From positions 1 through 64,000 of the forward strand of contig NZ_BAGN01000007.1 in assembly GCF_000308835.1 (NCBI RefSeq): a stretch of 64,000 nt of DNA, written 5' to 3'. Shown one piece after another: positions 24,556 to 31,985 of the stretch. This DNA comes from Nocardia vinacea NBRC 16497 (GTDB taxonomy: Bacteria > Actinomycetota > Actinomycetes > Mycobacteriales > Mycobacteriaceae). Below the pieces are notes generated by a model. It had not been told where the DNA came from and did no database searches. It saw only the letters and a list, made by a program, of their open reading frames with translations. Both the position numbers and the translations under genes were made by a program. Every line of letters begins with the position of its first letter. Within the stretch, counting starts at the first letter, position 1.

Positions 24556-25004
24556 TCGCGGCCCGCATACTGCTGCTCCTCGTCGGCAGTTGGCTCGGCT
24601 GGTACGGCATCAGCGCATTATTCGACCTACCCCCAACAGATCTCGACTCGATCGCGATCTGGTTCGCGGGCGGGATCCTGCTGCACGACGCGGTCTTCGC
24701 CCCGATCTGCGCCGCACTCGGGCTCACAGCTCGCCACCTACTGCCACGCACCTGGTGGGCCGTCACCGCCTGTGGTGCCATCTGCTCGGTCGCGCTGGTA
24801 CTGATCGCCCTCCCGGTCCTCGACCGTGGCGACGGCATGCCGAGCAATCCCACCGTCCTGGACCGCAACTATCCTGTCGGACTGGCAGTCGCCTTGATCC
24901 TCGTGTGGTCGCTGGTCTTCCTCGCCCACGCTGTGGCCGTCCGGTCCCGCCGAGGATCTCGGGATGCTATTTCCATGAGGGAAGCGTCGGTAGCACGCCA
25001 CTGA
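24552..25004 (+). CDS. Small polytopic membrane protein of the molybdopterin oxidoreductase operon
   Basis: 150 residues from the ATG at 24552, overlapping the oxidoreductase stop. Four hydrophobic segments: about 3-20, 33-60, 70-92 and 114-136. Polar residues in the second (A-G-G-I-L-L-H-D-A-V-F-A-P) could bind a cofactor or quinone. I do not recognise the family. As the last gene of the coupled operon it may be an electron-transfer or assembly partner of the oxidoreductase. Its last 38 bases overlap the convergent maleylpyruvate isomerase gene. Confidence 0.75.
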   Translation: MIAARILLLLVGSWLGWYGISALFDLPPTDLDSIAIWFAGGILLHDAVFAPICAALGLTARHLLPRTWWAVTACGAICSVALVLIALPVLDRGDGMPSNPTVLDRNYPVGLAVALILVWSLVFLAHAVAVRSRRGSRDAISMREASVARH

Positions 25005-25695
25005 GGTCTGCGCCTTCGGAACGACCAAGGAGCCAGGAGAGTAGCGCAGATGCGGGCCCGCTGACGGTGTGGTCCGCAGACCCACTCCCGACGGTCGCGG
25101 TGAAACCCGTATCAGTGGCTCGCACCTCGAACGCGGCCGCCGGATCACCCTCAGCGGCAAACCCCTTTGTCAAATCAGCAGCCGCCCGCGGAAGCAGCCG
25201 AGCAACGAAATCCTTCGGCCAATCACCAGGTTGGTAACCGGCCGCCAAATCGACATGATGGATCTCCACCTCCTGCAGCCGCATCCAAATGACCTCGCTC
25301 GCCGGAATAGGCCGCCCCTGCCGGGTCCGAACGGTCGCCGTCCACGCCTCCTCGGGAGCGGTCTGCGCAAGCGCCAGCCAGCGATTCGCCGCCGCTTCGT
25401 TATCGGCCGACTGCTCGGCAAGTGGCCGCGGCGCACCCGCCTCGATATCGGCATCCCGGATGAACATGCTGGCGTACTGCGGTGTTTCGATCCCGGTCCG
25501 CGCCCAGAGCAGCAGATTGACCAGACTGTCGGCATTGCGCGCGATGTGTGCGAGCAGATGCCCCCGGGTCCACCCGGGCAGCAGCGAGGGCACGGTCACG
25601 TCATCGTCGAGCCCTCGAATGGTGTCGAGCAGACGGTTCGTCGCCGCGGCGACGGTTTCGAGTTGAACGGTGGTCTCCGGCGCGTCGCTGGTCAC
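24967..25695 (-). CDS. Mycothiol-dependent maleylpyruvate isomerase family protein
   Basis: 242 residues from the GTG at 25695 (V-T-S-D-A-P-E-T-T-V). The DinB-like N-terminal domain carries the metal ligands of the MDMPI family: L-P-G-W-T-R-G-H-L-L-A-H-I-A-R-N (first histidine), a glutamate in the middle helices and L-Q-E-V-E-I-H-H-V-D-L (last histidines). The C-terminal part (about 165-240) is the small SCP2-like domain with F-E-V-R-A-T-D-T-G. Such enzymes use mycothiol to isomerise or conjugate electrophiles, which fits an actinomycete. It follows the RidA gene by 10 bases. The 3' end overlaps the neighbouring membrane-protein gene. Confidence 0.87.
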   Translation of the reverse strand: MTSDAPETTVQLETVAAATNRLLDTIRGLDDDVTVPSLLPGWTRGHLLAHIARNADSLVNLLLWARTGIETPQYASMFIRDADIEAGAPRPLAEQSADNEAAANRWLALAQTAPEEAWTATVRTRQGRPIPASEVIWMRLQEVEIHHVDLAAGYQPGDWPKDFVARLLPRAAADLTKGFAAEGDPAAAFEVRATDTGFTATVGSGSADHTVSGPASALLSWLLGRSEGADLSGVLPTLPSWK

Positions 25696-25705
25696 CGAAC
25701 CGACA

Positions 25706-26116
25706 TTAGCGATCCGAACTCGGAACCGCCGCACAAATCGCGTCCGCCTCGATCTCCACCAGCAGCGCGGGCGTGATCAGCGCCTTGATCTCGTACATCG
25801 ACGCGGCCGGACGGATATCGCCGAATACCTCGGCGTGCGCCTTCGCGACGTCGGGCCAGCGAGCGATATCGGTGACGAAGATCCGCGTCCGAACAACATC
25901 GGCCAGGCTCGCACCCGCCTCGGTGAGTGCGGTGCCGATGCGGCGCAGCGCTTCTCGAGTCTGCTCGCCGATATCGTCGCCGCCGACCGCATTGCCACCG
26001 GGCAGCGAGGCCGTTGTGCCGCTGACGGCGACGGTATTGCCGACGCGAACCGCCCGCGAGTAGCCGACGATATCCTCGAACTCCGAAACCGACGCGATAT
26101 TCATCCGATCACCCAT
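25706..26116 (-). CDS. RidA family (YjgF) protein
   Basis: 136 residues from the ATG at 26116 (an ATG at 26104 is also possible). RidA traits: Y-S-R-A-V-R-V-G-N-T-V-A-V-S-G-T-T-A, the arginine-bearing V-V-R-T-R-I-F-V-T-D-I and the C-terminal E-I-E-A-D-A-I-C. Members of this subgroup act as imine/enamine deaminases or in degradation pathways. It is co-transcribed with the maleylpyruvate isomerase-like gene, hinting at breakdown of an electrophilic intermediate. Confidence 0.88.
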   Translation of the reverse strand: MGDRMNIASVSEFEDIVGYSRAVRVGNTVAVSGTTASLPGGNAVGGDDIGEQTREALRRIGTALTEAGASLADVVRTRIFVTDIARWPDVAKAHAEVFGDIRPAASMYEIKALITPALLVEIEADAICAAVPSSDR

Positions 26117-26187
26117 GGCGACAGCATGACACCAACTGGTCATTCGGACGTAGGGCATTTGTCGGCTGTCTGCGATAGGCAGACACG

Positions 26188-27756
26188 ATGAAAGCGCACC
26201 CTCGTATCACCGCGGTCGCCGTCCTCTGTGTGGGCGTGCTGGCCGCAGGCTGCTCGTCCTCGGATGCCAAGGCCGACTTCACCGTGGCCAAGGACCAGCC
26301 GCTGGTGATCTCCCTGGACGACCTGCTGGCCGCCACGGGTGGCACCGCCGCCGTGACGATCGCCGATCCGGAACACGGCACGCTGACCCGCCGCCTCGAC
26401 GGCGCACTGGTCTACCAGCCGAAGGCGGGCTACACCGGCACCGACGAGCTGAAGGTCACCACCACCGACGCGGTTCGCCTGTACACCACCGACATTCCGC
26501 CGCTCGGCGAATTCGGCGGCACCACCGTGCAGGCCAGCGGCTACGGCTCGGCATGGACCCCGGCGCCGGGCGCACCGGGGGAGTTCTACGGACTCACCGA
26601 TCGCGGCCCCAATGTGGACGGTCCCGGCAAGAACGAGAAGCTCACCCCGACACCGGGTTTCGTGCCGAAGATCGGCCGATTCAAGCTGGTCGGCAATCGC
26701 GCGGTCCTGCAATCCACGATCGATCTGCACACCGCCAACGGCACCCCGTTCAACGGCCAGGTCGATGTCGCCGCGAGCACCGGCGAAACCATCAAGGACC
26801 TCGCCGGAAACGTCCTGCCGCCCACCGACCACGGCCTCGACCCGGAGGGGCTGGTCGCGTTGCCGGACGGCACCTTCTGGATCTCCGACGAATACGGCCC
26901 GTTCCTGGTGCATTTCGACGCCAAGGGCGGCGAACTGGAACGATTCGCCCCGGGATCCGGTCTGCCCAGGGAACTTTCGCTGCGCACCCCGAACCAGGGC
27001 ATGGAGGGCCTGACCATCACACCCGACGGTGCGACCCTCGTCGGCGTCGTCCAGAGCGGCCTGAATACCCCCGGCCTCGGCGGTTCGGCCAAAGATGTGC
27101 CGATGACCCGCATCGTCACCGTCGATCTGAAAACCAAGGCGATCAAGGAATTCGTACTCCCGCTGCAGGATCCGAAGACCAGCAAGTTGGCCGTCTCCGA
27201 GATCACCGCGCTGAGCGCCACCACTTTCCTGGTCGACGAACGCGACGGCAACCTGCCTCCGAAGGCCGATAAGAAGCTGTGGACCATCGATATCTCCGGC
27301 GCCACCGACATCGGCCCGGAGTCGAAGGTCCCCGGCGCGCAATACGATCCGGAACGCGGCGGCCTCCAGATCGACGGCAAGCCGCTGGAAACCCTGGTCG
27401 GCACCGTCTCGACGAATGACGCAACCGTGGCGCTGAAGAAAGTGGGCGTCACCCCAGCCGCGAAGACCGCGAACCTGGATTTCGCCGCCCTGGTCACCAG
27501 CCTGAACGCCGACGGCAAGTTCTTCGGTCACGACAAGATCGAAGGCGTCGCGACGCTCGACGGCGGTAAGACCCTCTACATCGCCAACGACAGCGATTTC
27601 GGCCTTGCCGCAGGCAAGGGCGACCAGCCACCCTTCGGCCTGAAGCCGAAGACGCTGCCCAACGGTCTGCAGGACACCGGCGAAATCCTCGAAGTCGACA
27701 CCACCGAACTGCCCGCGAAACTCGACACTCACACGGTCGAGATCAAGGTCGACTAA
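26188..27756 (+). CDS. Lipoprotein, esterase-like activity of phytase family
   Basis: 522 residues from the ATG at 26188. The N-terminus is a lipoprotein signal with lipobox V-L-A-A-G-C (cysteine 22). Next is an immunoglobulin-like repeat (A-V-T-I-A-D-P-E-H-G-T-L-T-R, about 53-90). Then comes a beta-propeller-like domain with G-L-T-D-R-G-P-N, D-P-E-G-L-V, W-I-S-D-E-Y-G-P-F-L and N-Q-G-M-E-G-L-T, the signature of the phytase-like PF13449 group. It should be anchored on the outer face of the membrane. Substrate (phytate-like or other phosphoester) is not established. Its 3' end overlaps the convergent DUF998 gene by four bases. Confidence 0.9.
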   Translation: MKAHPRITAVAVLCVGVLAAGCSSSDAKADFTVAKDQPLVISLDDLLAATGGTAAVTIADPEHGTLTRRLDGALVYQPKAGYTGTDELKVTTTDAVRLYTTDIPPLGEFGGTTVQASGYGSAWTPAPGAPGEFYGLTDRGPNVDGPGKNEKLTPTPGFVPKIGRFKLVGNRAVLQSTIDLHTANGTPFNGQVDVAASTGETIKDLAGNVLPPTDHGLDPEGLVALPDGTFWISDEYGPFLVHFDAKGGELERFAPGSGLPRELSLRTPNQGMEGLTITPDGATLVGVVQSGLNTPGLGGSAKDVPMTRIVTVDLKTKAIKEFVLPLQDPKTSKLAVSEITALSATTFLVDERDGNLPPKADKKLWTIDISGATDIGPESKVPGAQYDPERGGLQIDGKPLETLVGTVSTNDATVALKKVGVTPAAKTANLDFAALVTSLNADGKFFGHDKIEGVATLDGGKTLYIANDSDFGLAAGKGDQPPFGLKPKTLPNGLQDTGEILEVDTTELPAKLDTHTVEIKVD

Positions 27757-28463
27757 CTCGAATCACTCTCGACCCACTCGCGGCCTTCCAGAATCACCGC
27801 GGCCGCCAATGTGATCAGCCACAGCGACATCGATCCGACCTGGATCCGCTGGGCGATGCCGAGCGCGTAATTGCCGGTCAGGTTGTCGGCGACCAACATC
27901 CACACGGTCGCCGCCGACCCGATCACCAGCACCACCACACCGGCCTCGCGCAGGATCCGCCACCGGTGATATCGGAAGGCGGCCACACTGAACGCGAAGG
28001 TCGCGATGGCGATAGCGGTGACCGCGATGGTGCTGGTCAGCGCGTGCGGCTGATGCAATTGCGGGAACAGTTCGCTGCCACCGCCGCCGCATTCGGCGTT
28101 GTCCTGCGGGCTGCAGTCGCGGAGTGGGAGCAGCACGTCGCCGATGGTCGCGGCGCCGAAGCAGAACAGCGCGACCCAGCCGATGGTGGTGAATCTGCGG
28201 CGCGGAAATAACAGCAGCCCGGCGATCGCGGCCGGCATCAGCAACGCGCCGACGATCTTGTCGGCGGTCGCGAACAACTCGCGATGCGGTTTGCCCACGG
28301 CATCGAGTTCGCTGAGGAAGGAGTTGACCGGATCGACGTCGATCTTCAGCACGAATTCCAGCAACCACGACGAATAGCAGAGTCCGGCGATCGCGATCGC
28401 GGCCGCGATGAGCCCGCAGGCCACCCGGACGTGGCGTTCGGCGAGCCTACGGCTATCAGTCAC
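27753..28463 (-). CDS. DUF998 family membrane protein
   Basis: 236 residues from the GTG at 28463. Six hydrophobic segments with the family's S-S-W-L-L-E-F-V start, N-S-F-L-S-E-L-D-A-V-G-K-P-H-R-E-L-F and L-P-L-R-D-C-S-P-Q-D-N-A-E-C loop (two cysteines, perhaps a disulfide outside), then Q-P-H-A-L-T-S-T. Function unknown. The upstream in-frame ATG at 28562 adds a charged tail lacking similarity, so the internal GTG is preferred; a GGAG lies 13-16 bases upstream. Confidence 0.8.
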   Translation of the reverse strand: MTDSRRLAERHVRVACGLIAAAIAIAGLCYSSWLLEFVLKIDVDPVNSFLSELDAVGKPHRELFATADKIVGALLMPAAIAGLLLFPRRRFTTIGWVALFCFGAATIGDVLLPLRDCSPQDNAECGGGGSELFPQLHQPHALTSTIAVTAIAIATFAFSVAAFRYHRWRILREAGVVVLVIGSAATVWMLVADNLTGNYALGIAQRIQVGSMSLWLITLAAAVILEGREWVESDSS

Positions 28464-28613
28464 TGGACCATTCTCCGTCTCCTCGTTGGTCCGGTGTTCA
28501 ACAGTAGGTGCGTGTGTCCGCACCGACCGGTCTTTCACACACCTCATTACCAACTCGAACACAGGGTTCTGTCAGCTCCGTCGACGATGGTTGGTAGACC
28601 TGAGGAGGTCCCC

Positions 28614-28730
28614 ATGATCGGAATCACAACGGCAATCGCCGGAATGCTGGTGCTGACGGTAATGGCGGTGTCCGGCTACCTGGCCGCGCACGCGCCGCGC
28701 TCGCTGGTTCGGGTGCGGGAGCGCCGCTAG
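28614..28730 (+). CDS. 38-residue single-span membrane peptide
   Basis: ATG at 28614 with a strong TGAGGAGGT five bases upstream, running to TAG at 28728-28730. The product is one hydrophobic helix (I-T-T-A-I-A-G-M-L-V-L-T-V-M-A-V-S-G-Y-L) followed by a basic tail (R-S-L-V-R-V-R-E-R-R), so a cytoplasm-facing C-terminus is expected. The stop lies inside a 35-base tandem repeat. No known family recognised. Confidence 0.6.
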   Translation: MIGITTAIAGMLVLTVMAVSGYLAAHAPRSLVRVRERR

Positions 28731-28793
28731 CGACTGCTTGCAGGTCGTTCGAAAGGGGCCGCTAGCGACTGCTTGCAGGTCGCTCGAAAGGGT
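28724..28793. repeat. 35-base tandem repeat, two copies
   Basis: Units 28724-28758 and 28759-28793 begin CCGCTAGCGACTGCTTGCAG and differ at two positions. The first copy contains the stop of the 38-residue peptide, the second abuts the end of vsr. Confidence 0.9.
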
Positions 28794-29221
28794 CAGCCAG
28801 CGCCTCGCGCGGCCAATACGGTCTGGATCCGGTCCGCCGCCACAACGGCATTTTCGTGCTCCCAGACACGGATCACCAGCCATCCCTCGGCCGCCAGCGC
28901 AGCATCGGTGGCCCGGTCACGGGCCACATTTCCGCTCAATTTGTCCGCCCACCACTGCGCGTTGTTCTTCGGATCGGTCGCGTGCTGCGGGCATCGATGC
29001 CAGAAACATCCGTCCACATACACCGCGACACGCAGCCGGGGAAACACCAGATCCGCCCGCCGACGCTGTCCGCGCAAGGGTGCGCGATCGACGTAATAGC
29101 GCAGTCCGCGCCGATGCAATTCCCGGCGTAGCGCGAGTTCGGGCCGGGTTCCGGTCCGCCGCTGGCGGGCCATCCGCGCACTGGTCGCGGCATCGGTGAG
29201 CGGACGCCGAGCCGGGTTCAT
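28793..29221 (-). CDS. vsr: Very short patch repair endonuclease (Vsr)
   Basis: 142 residues from the ATG at 29221. Vsr family sequence: R-M-A-R-Q-R-R-T-G-T-R-P-E-L-A-L-R, R-R-A-D-L-V-F-P-R-L-R-V-A-V-Y-V-D-G-C-F-W-H-R-C-P (catalytic aspartate and the histidine/cysteine metal site, about 57-80), K-N-N-A-Q-W-W-A-D-K-L, and G-W-L-V-I-R-V-W-E-H-E. It nicks beside T:G mismatches produced by deamination of 5-methylcytosine. It starts 13 bases after the C5-methyltransferase gene, the expected partner whose mutagenic side-effect it corrects. Confidence 0.93.
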   Translation of the reverse strand: MNPARRPLTDAATSARMARQRRTGTRPELALRRELHRRGLRYYVDRAPLRGQRRRADLVFPRLRVAVYVDGCFWHRCPQHATDPKNNAQWWADKLSGNVARDRATDAALAAEGWLVIRVWEHENAVVAADRIQTVLAARGAG

Positions 29222-29234
29222 GACGCACCGAACC

Positions 29235-30389
29235 TCATGCCGCCCAGCCGCCCATCCGGTCGAGATGACTTTCCACATCGGCCAGAAATCCGGGCGGGAA
29301 CCGTAGATTGCCCATTCCGGTGCGCCGCAGGAACCCGGCGGTCGCACGCGCCGAGAGCAGTCGCGAATCGGTGAGGAAATGCTGCAGGTCCTCGTACGGC
29401 TCGTGCACCGGCCAGGTCGAAACCGGCACCCGATAGGCGTTACCCGCGCGCCCCCACGCGGCGACCGGCCACGGCCGCCCCTGCGGCAACGGCTCATCGC
29501 CGGGAATCGGGTCCAGCGGCTCGGCCAGTCGTGCGCCGACCCAGGACGCCATCCGCACACTCACCGCATTCCCGATCAGCTTCCACCGGTGCCCGTGCCG
29601 AATTCCGGGCACCGTGGTCGCCGGTTCGGTCCAGTCGGCGTCGAAGCCCTGCAGCCGCTCGCCGTCGACGATGCCCGGTGTGACGAGCTCGCCCGATGGC
29701 AGCCGCACCGCGGGCGGACTCGCGATGCCCAGCGCCGAACCGCCCTTGAGCGTCGGGATCGCATTCACCGCCCAGCCGAGCCCGCGCACACCCTCGGTCC
29801 AGTAGAACCCGCACGGATCCTGTTCCGGGTCACCGAGATCGAGTGGTCCGGCATCGTCGGCGAACAGCACCCGGCGCGGATCCTCGGTGCGCGAGGCCAG
29901 CATCAGCACCCGCTGACGGCGTTGTGGCAGCCCGAACGCGCGCGCGTCCACCAACCGGTATGCCCAGGTGTAGCCGAGCTCCTCCAGCGCGCTCGTGATG
30001 TGCCGCATGGCGGCCCCACGACCCAACTGCAGCATGAACGGCACATTCTCGATCAACAGCCAGCGCGGTCCACGCTGCCGGCGCACCAGCCGGAACACCT
30101 CGTCCACCAGACCGGAGCGCTTCCCGGTGATGCCCGCGGTCCGTCCGGCCTGCGACAGGTCCTGACAGGGAAATCCGGCGGCGACCAGCTCGGTCCCGGC
30201 GGGCAGGGCACGCAGCCGAGTGATGTCCCCCTGCAACGGAATCCCGGGAAAGCGCGCGGCGAGCACCGCCTGCGCACCGGGATCGATCTCGCACAGCAGC
30301 TCGGTGTGCCAGCCGTGGTGGCCGAGGCCGAGCTCCAGCCCGCCGATACCGGCGAACAGCCCGACCATCCGCCCGCCCGTCACAGTCAT
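29235..30389 (-). CDS. dcm: DNA (cytosine-5) methyltransferase
   Basis: 384 residues from the ATG at 30389. Motif I V-G-L-F-A-G-I-G-G-L-E-L-G-L, motif IV G-F-P-C-Q-D-L-S-Q-A-G (catalytic cysteine about 74), motif VI L-L-I-E-N-V, motif VIII F-G-L-P-Q-R-R-Q-R-V and motif X L-I-G-N-A-V-S-V-R-M-A are in order; the region between VIII and X is the target-recognition domain. A C-terminal extension of about 90 residues (rich in W and P) follows motif X. No restriction endonuclease is adjacent, so it is an orphan or has lost its partner. It forms an operon with vsr. Confidence 0.93.
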   Translation of the reverse strand: MTVTGGRMVGLFAGIGGLELGLGHHGWHTELLCEIDPGAQAVLAARFPGIPLQGDITRLRALPAGTELVAAGFPCQDLSQAGRTAGITGKRSGLVDEVFRLVRRQRGPRWLLIENVPFMLQLGRGAAMRHITSALEELGYTWAYRLVDARAFGLPQRRQRVLMLASRTEDPRRVLFADDAGPLDLGDPEQDPCGFYWTEGVRGLGWAVNAIPTLKGGSALGIASPPAVRLPSGELVTPGIVDGERLQGFDADWTEPATTVPGIRHGHRWKLIGNAVSVRMASWVGARLAEPLDPIPGDEPLPQGRPWPVAAWGRAGNAYRVPVSTWPVHEPYEDLQHFLTDSRLLSARATAGFLRRTGMGNLRFPPGFLADVESHLDRMGGWAA

Positions 30390-30628
30390 CCCTTCTCGCG
30401 GTTGCTCGCGGATCGCTCGGAACCACCAGCGCTGCGTATCCGCTCAGCAGGTTACTCGAGCATTGAATGCGACGACCAGCGACCGCCACGGTATTGTGTC
30501 GAGCACCCGATCCGACCGGTTTGCCCGAGCAATGCCCACGGTCGAATCACGGTTTGCTCGGTCGTTCGATGACCTTCCACGCGCAGTTCCCGGTTTACCC
30601 CAAGAGTGACGCCAGGAAAGTGAGCGAA

Positions 30629-31879
30629 ATGCAGATTCCGTCCACCAAGAACGGAAACTATCCCAACGTTGTCGTGACCAGTCTGGCGGCGACCACTTCG
30701 ATCGCCGGTGATGTCGACTCCACCTGGAAGGGCCTGCTCAACGGTGAGAGCGGTATCGATGTCCTCGAGGACAGCTTTATCGAGCAGTTCGAGCTACCCG
30801 TGCGCATCGGTGGACATCTGAAGGTCAAGCCGTCGGCTTGCCTGACCAGGCAGGAGACGCAACAGCTGTCCTATGTGGAGCAGATGGCCGTGGTGCTGGC
30901 CCGTGAAGTCTGGCGCAATGCGGGCAGCCCGGAAGTGGACAAGAACCGCCTCGGCGTCGCCATCGGCACCGGCCTCGGCGGCGGCGAATTCATCACCGAC
31001 GCGCGCGACCGGCTGCAGAACGGCGGCTACCGCAAGGTGTCGCCGCTGACCGTGCAGCGCATCATGCCCAACGGCTCGGCCGCCTGCGTCGGCCTCGAAC
31101 TCGGCGCGAAAGCGGGTGTGGTGACGCCGGTCTCGGCCTGCTCGTCGGGTTCGGAGGCGATCGCCAATGCCTGGCAGATGATCGTGATGGGCGATGCCGA
31201 CATGGTGGTCGCCGGCGGTGTCGAGGGTTCCATCCAGGCCGTGCCGATCGCGGCGTTCACCATGATGCGCGCCATGAGCACCCGCAACGAGGACCCGAGG
31301 GCCGCCTCCCGACCATTCGACAAGGATCGCGACGGATTCGTCTTCGGTGAGGCGGGCGCGATGATGGTCATCGAAACCGAGGAGCACGCCAAGGCACGCG
31401 GCGCGACGATTCACGCACGGCTGATGGGTGCTGGGATCACCTCCGACGCCTTCCATTTGGTCGCACCCGATCTCGAGGGCAAGGGTGCCGCGCGGGCGAT
31501 GACCAGGGCCATGCAGAAGGCCGGTATCAGCAAAAGCGATGTCGGCCACGTCAATGCGCACGCGACCGCGACGCCGATCGGCGATACCGCCGAGGCGCAG
31601 GCCATCAATGCCGCCGTGGGCGACCATGTTTCGGTCTACGCACCGAAATCCGCACTGGGTCATTCGATCGGCGCGGTCGGCGCCCTGGAATCGGTGCTGA
31701 CGGTGCTCTCGGTGCGCGACAGCATCGTTCCGCCGACACTGAATCTGGACAATCAGGATCCGGAAATCGAGCTCGATGTGGTCAAGGGCCAGGCCCGCCC
31801 CGGACGAATCGACTACGCCGTGAACAACTCGTTCGGTTTCGGCGGACACAATGTCGCGATCGCCTTCGGGCGGTACTGA
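30629..31879 (+). CDS. Beta-ketoacyl-ACP synthase, KasA/KasB type
   Basis: 416 residues from the ATG at 30629 (a GTG three codons upstream is possible); mycobacterial KasA has the same length. The catalytic triad falls at the KasA positions: cysteine 171 in V-S-A-C-S-S-G-S-E, histidine 311 in [11 protein letters not shown], histidine 345 in L-G-H-S-I-G-A. It elongates long acyl-ACP chains in type II fatty-acid/meromycolate synthesis. The usual neighbours (fabD, acpM, accD6) are absent, so this is likely a second, dedicated copy. It sits 106 bases before a FadD32-like ligase gene. Confidence 0.92.
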   Translation: MQIPSTKNGNYPNVVVTSLAATTSIAGDVDSTWKGLLNGESGIDVLEDSFIEQFELPVRIGGHLKVKPSACLTRQETQQLSYVEQMAVVLAREVWRNAGSPEVDKNRLGVAIGTGLGGGEFITDARDRLQNGGYRKVSPLTVQRIMPNGSAACVGLELGAKAGVVTPVSACSSGSEAIANAWQMIVMGDADMVVAGGVEGSIQAVPIAAFTMMRAMSTRNEDPRAASRPFDKDRDGFVFGEAGAMMVIETEEHAKARGATIHARLMGAGITSDAFHLVAPDLEGKGAARAMTRAMQKAGISKSDVGHVNAHATATPIGDTAEAQAINAAVGDHVSVYAPKSALGHSIGAVGALESVLTVLSVRDSIVPPTLNLDNQDPEIELDVVKGQARPGRIDYAVNNSFGFGGHNVAIAFGRY

Positions 31880-31985
31880 ATAAGTCGGGAAGGCGCACCT
31901 GCTAGCCTTCCCGACGCTTCGTTATCGACCTGTGTTCGGTGTAATCGCACGGCCTGAGTGCCTGCGTTGGCAAAAGGATAAGGCG

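Noticed and set aside
28793-30389. Dcm-Vsr pair as part of a DISARM, BREX or other defence island
   Set aside because: Neighbours are a small peptide, DUF998 and lipid genes; no helicase, nuclease or other defence gene is present.
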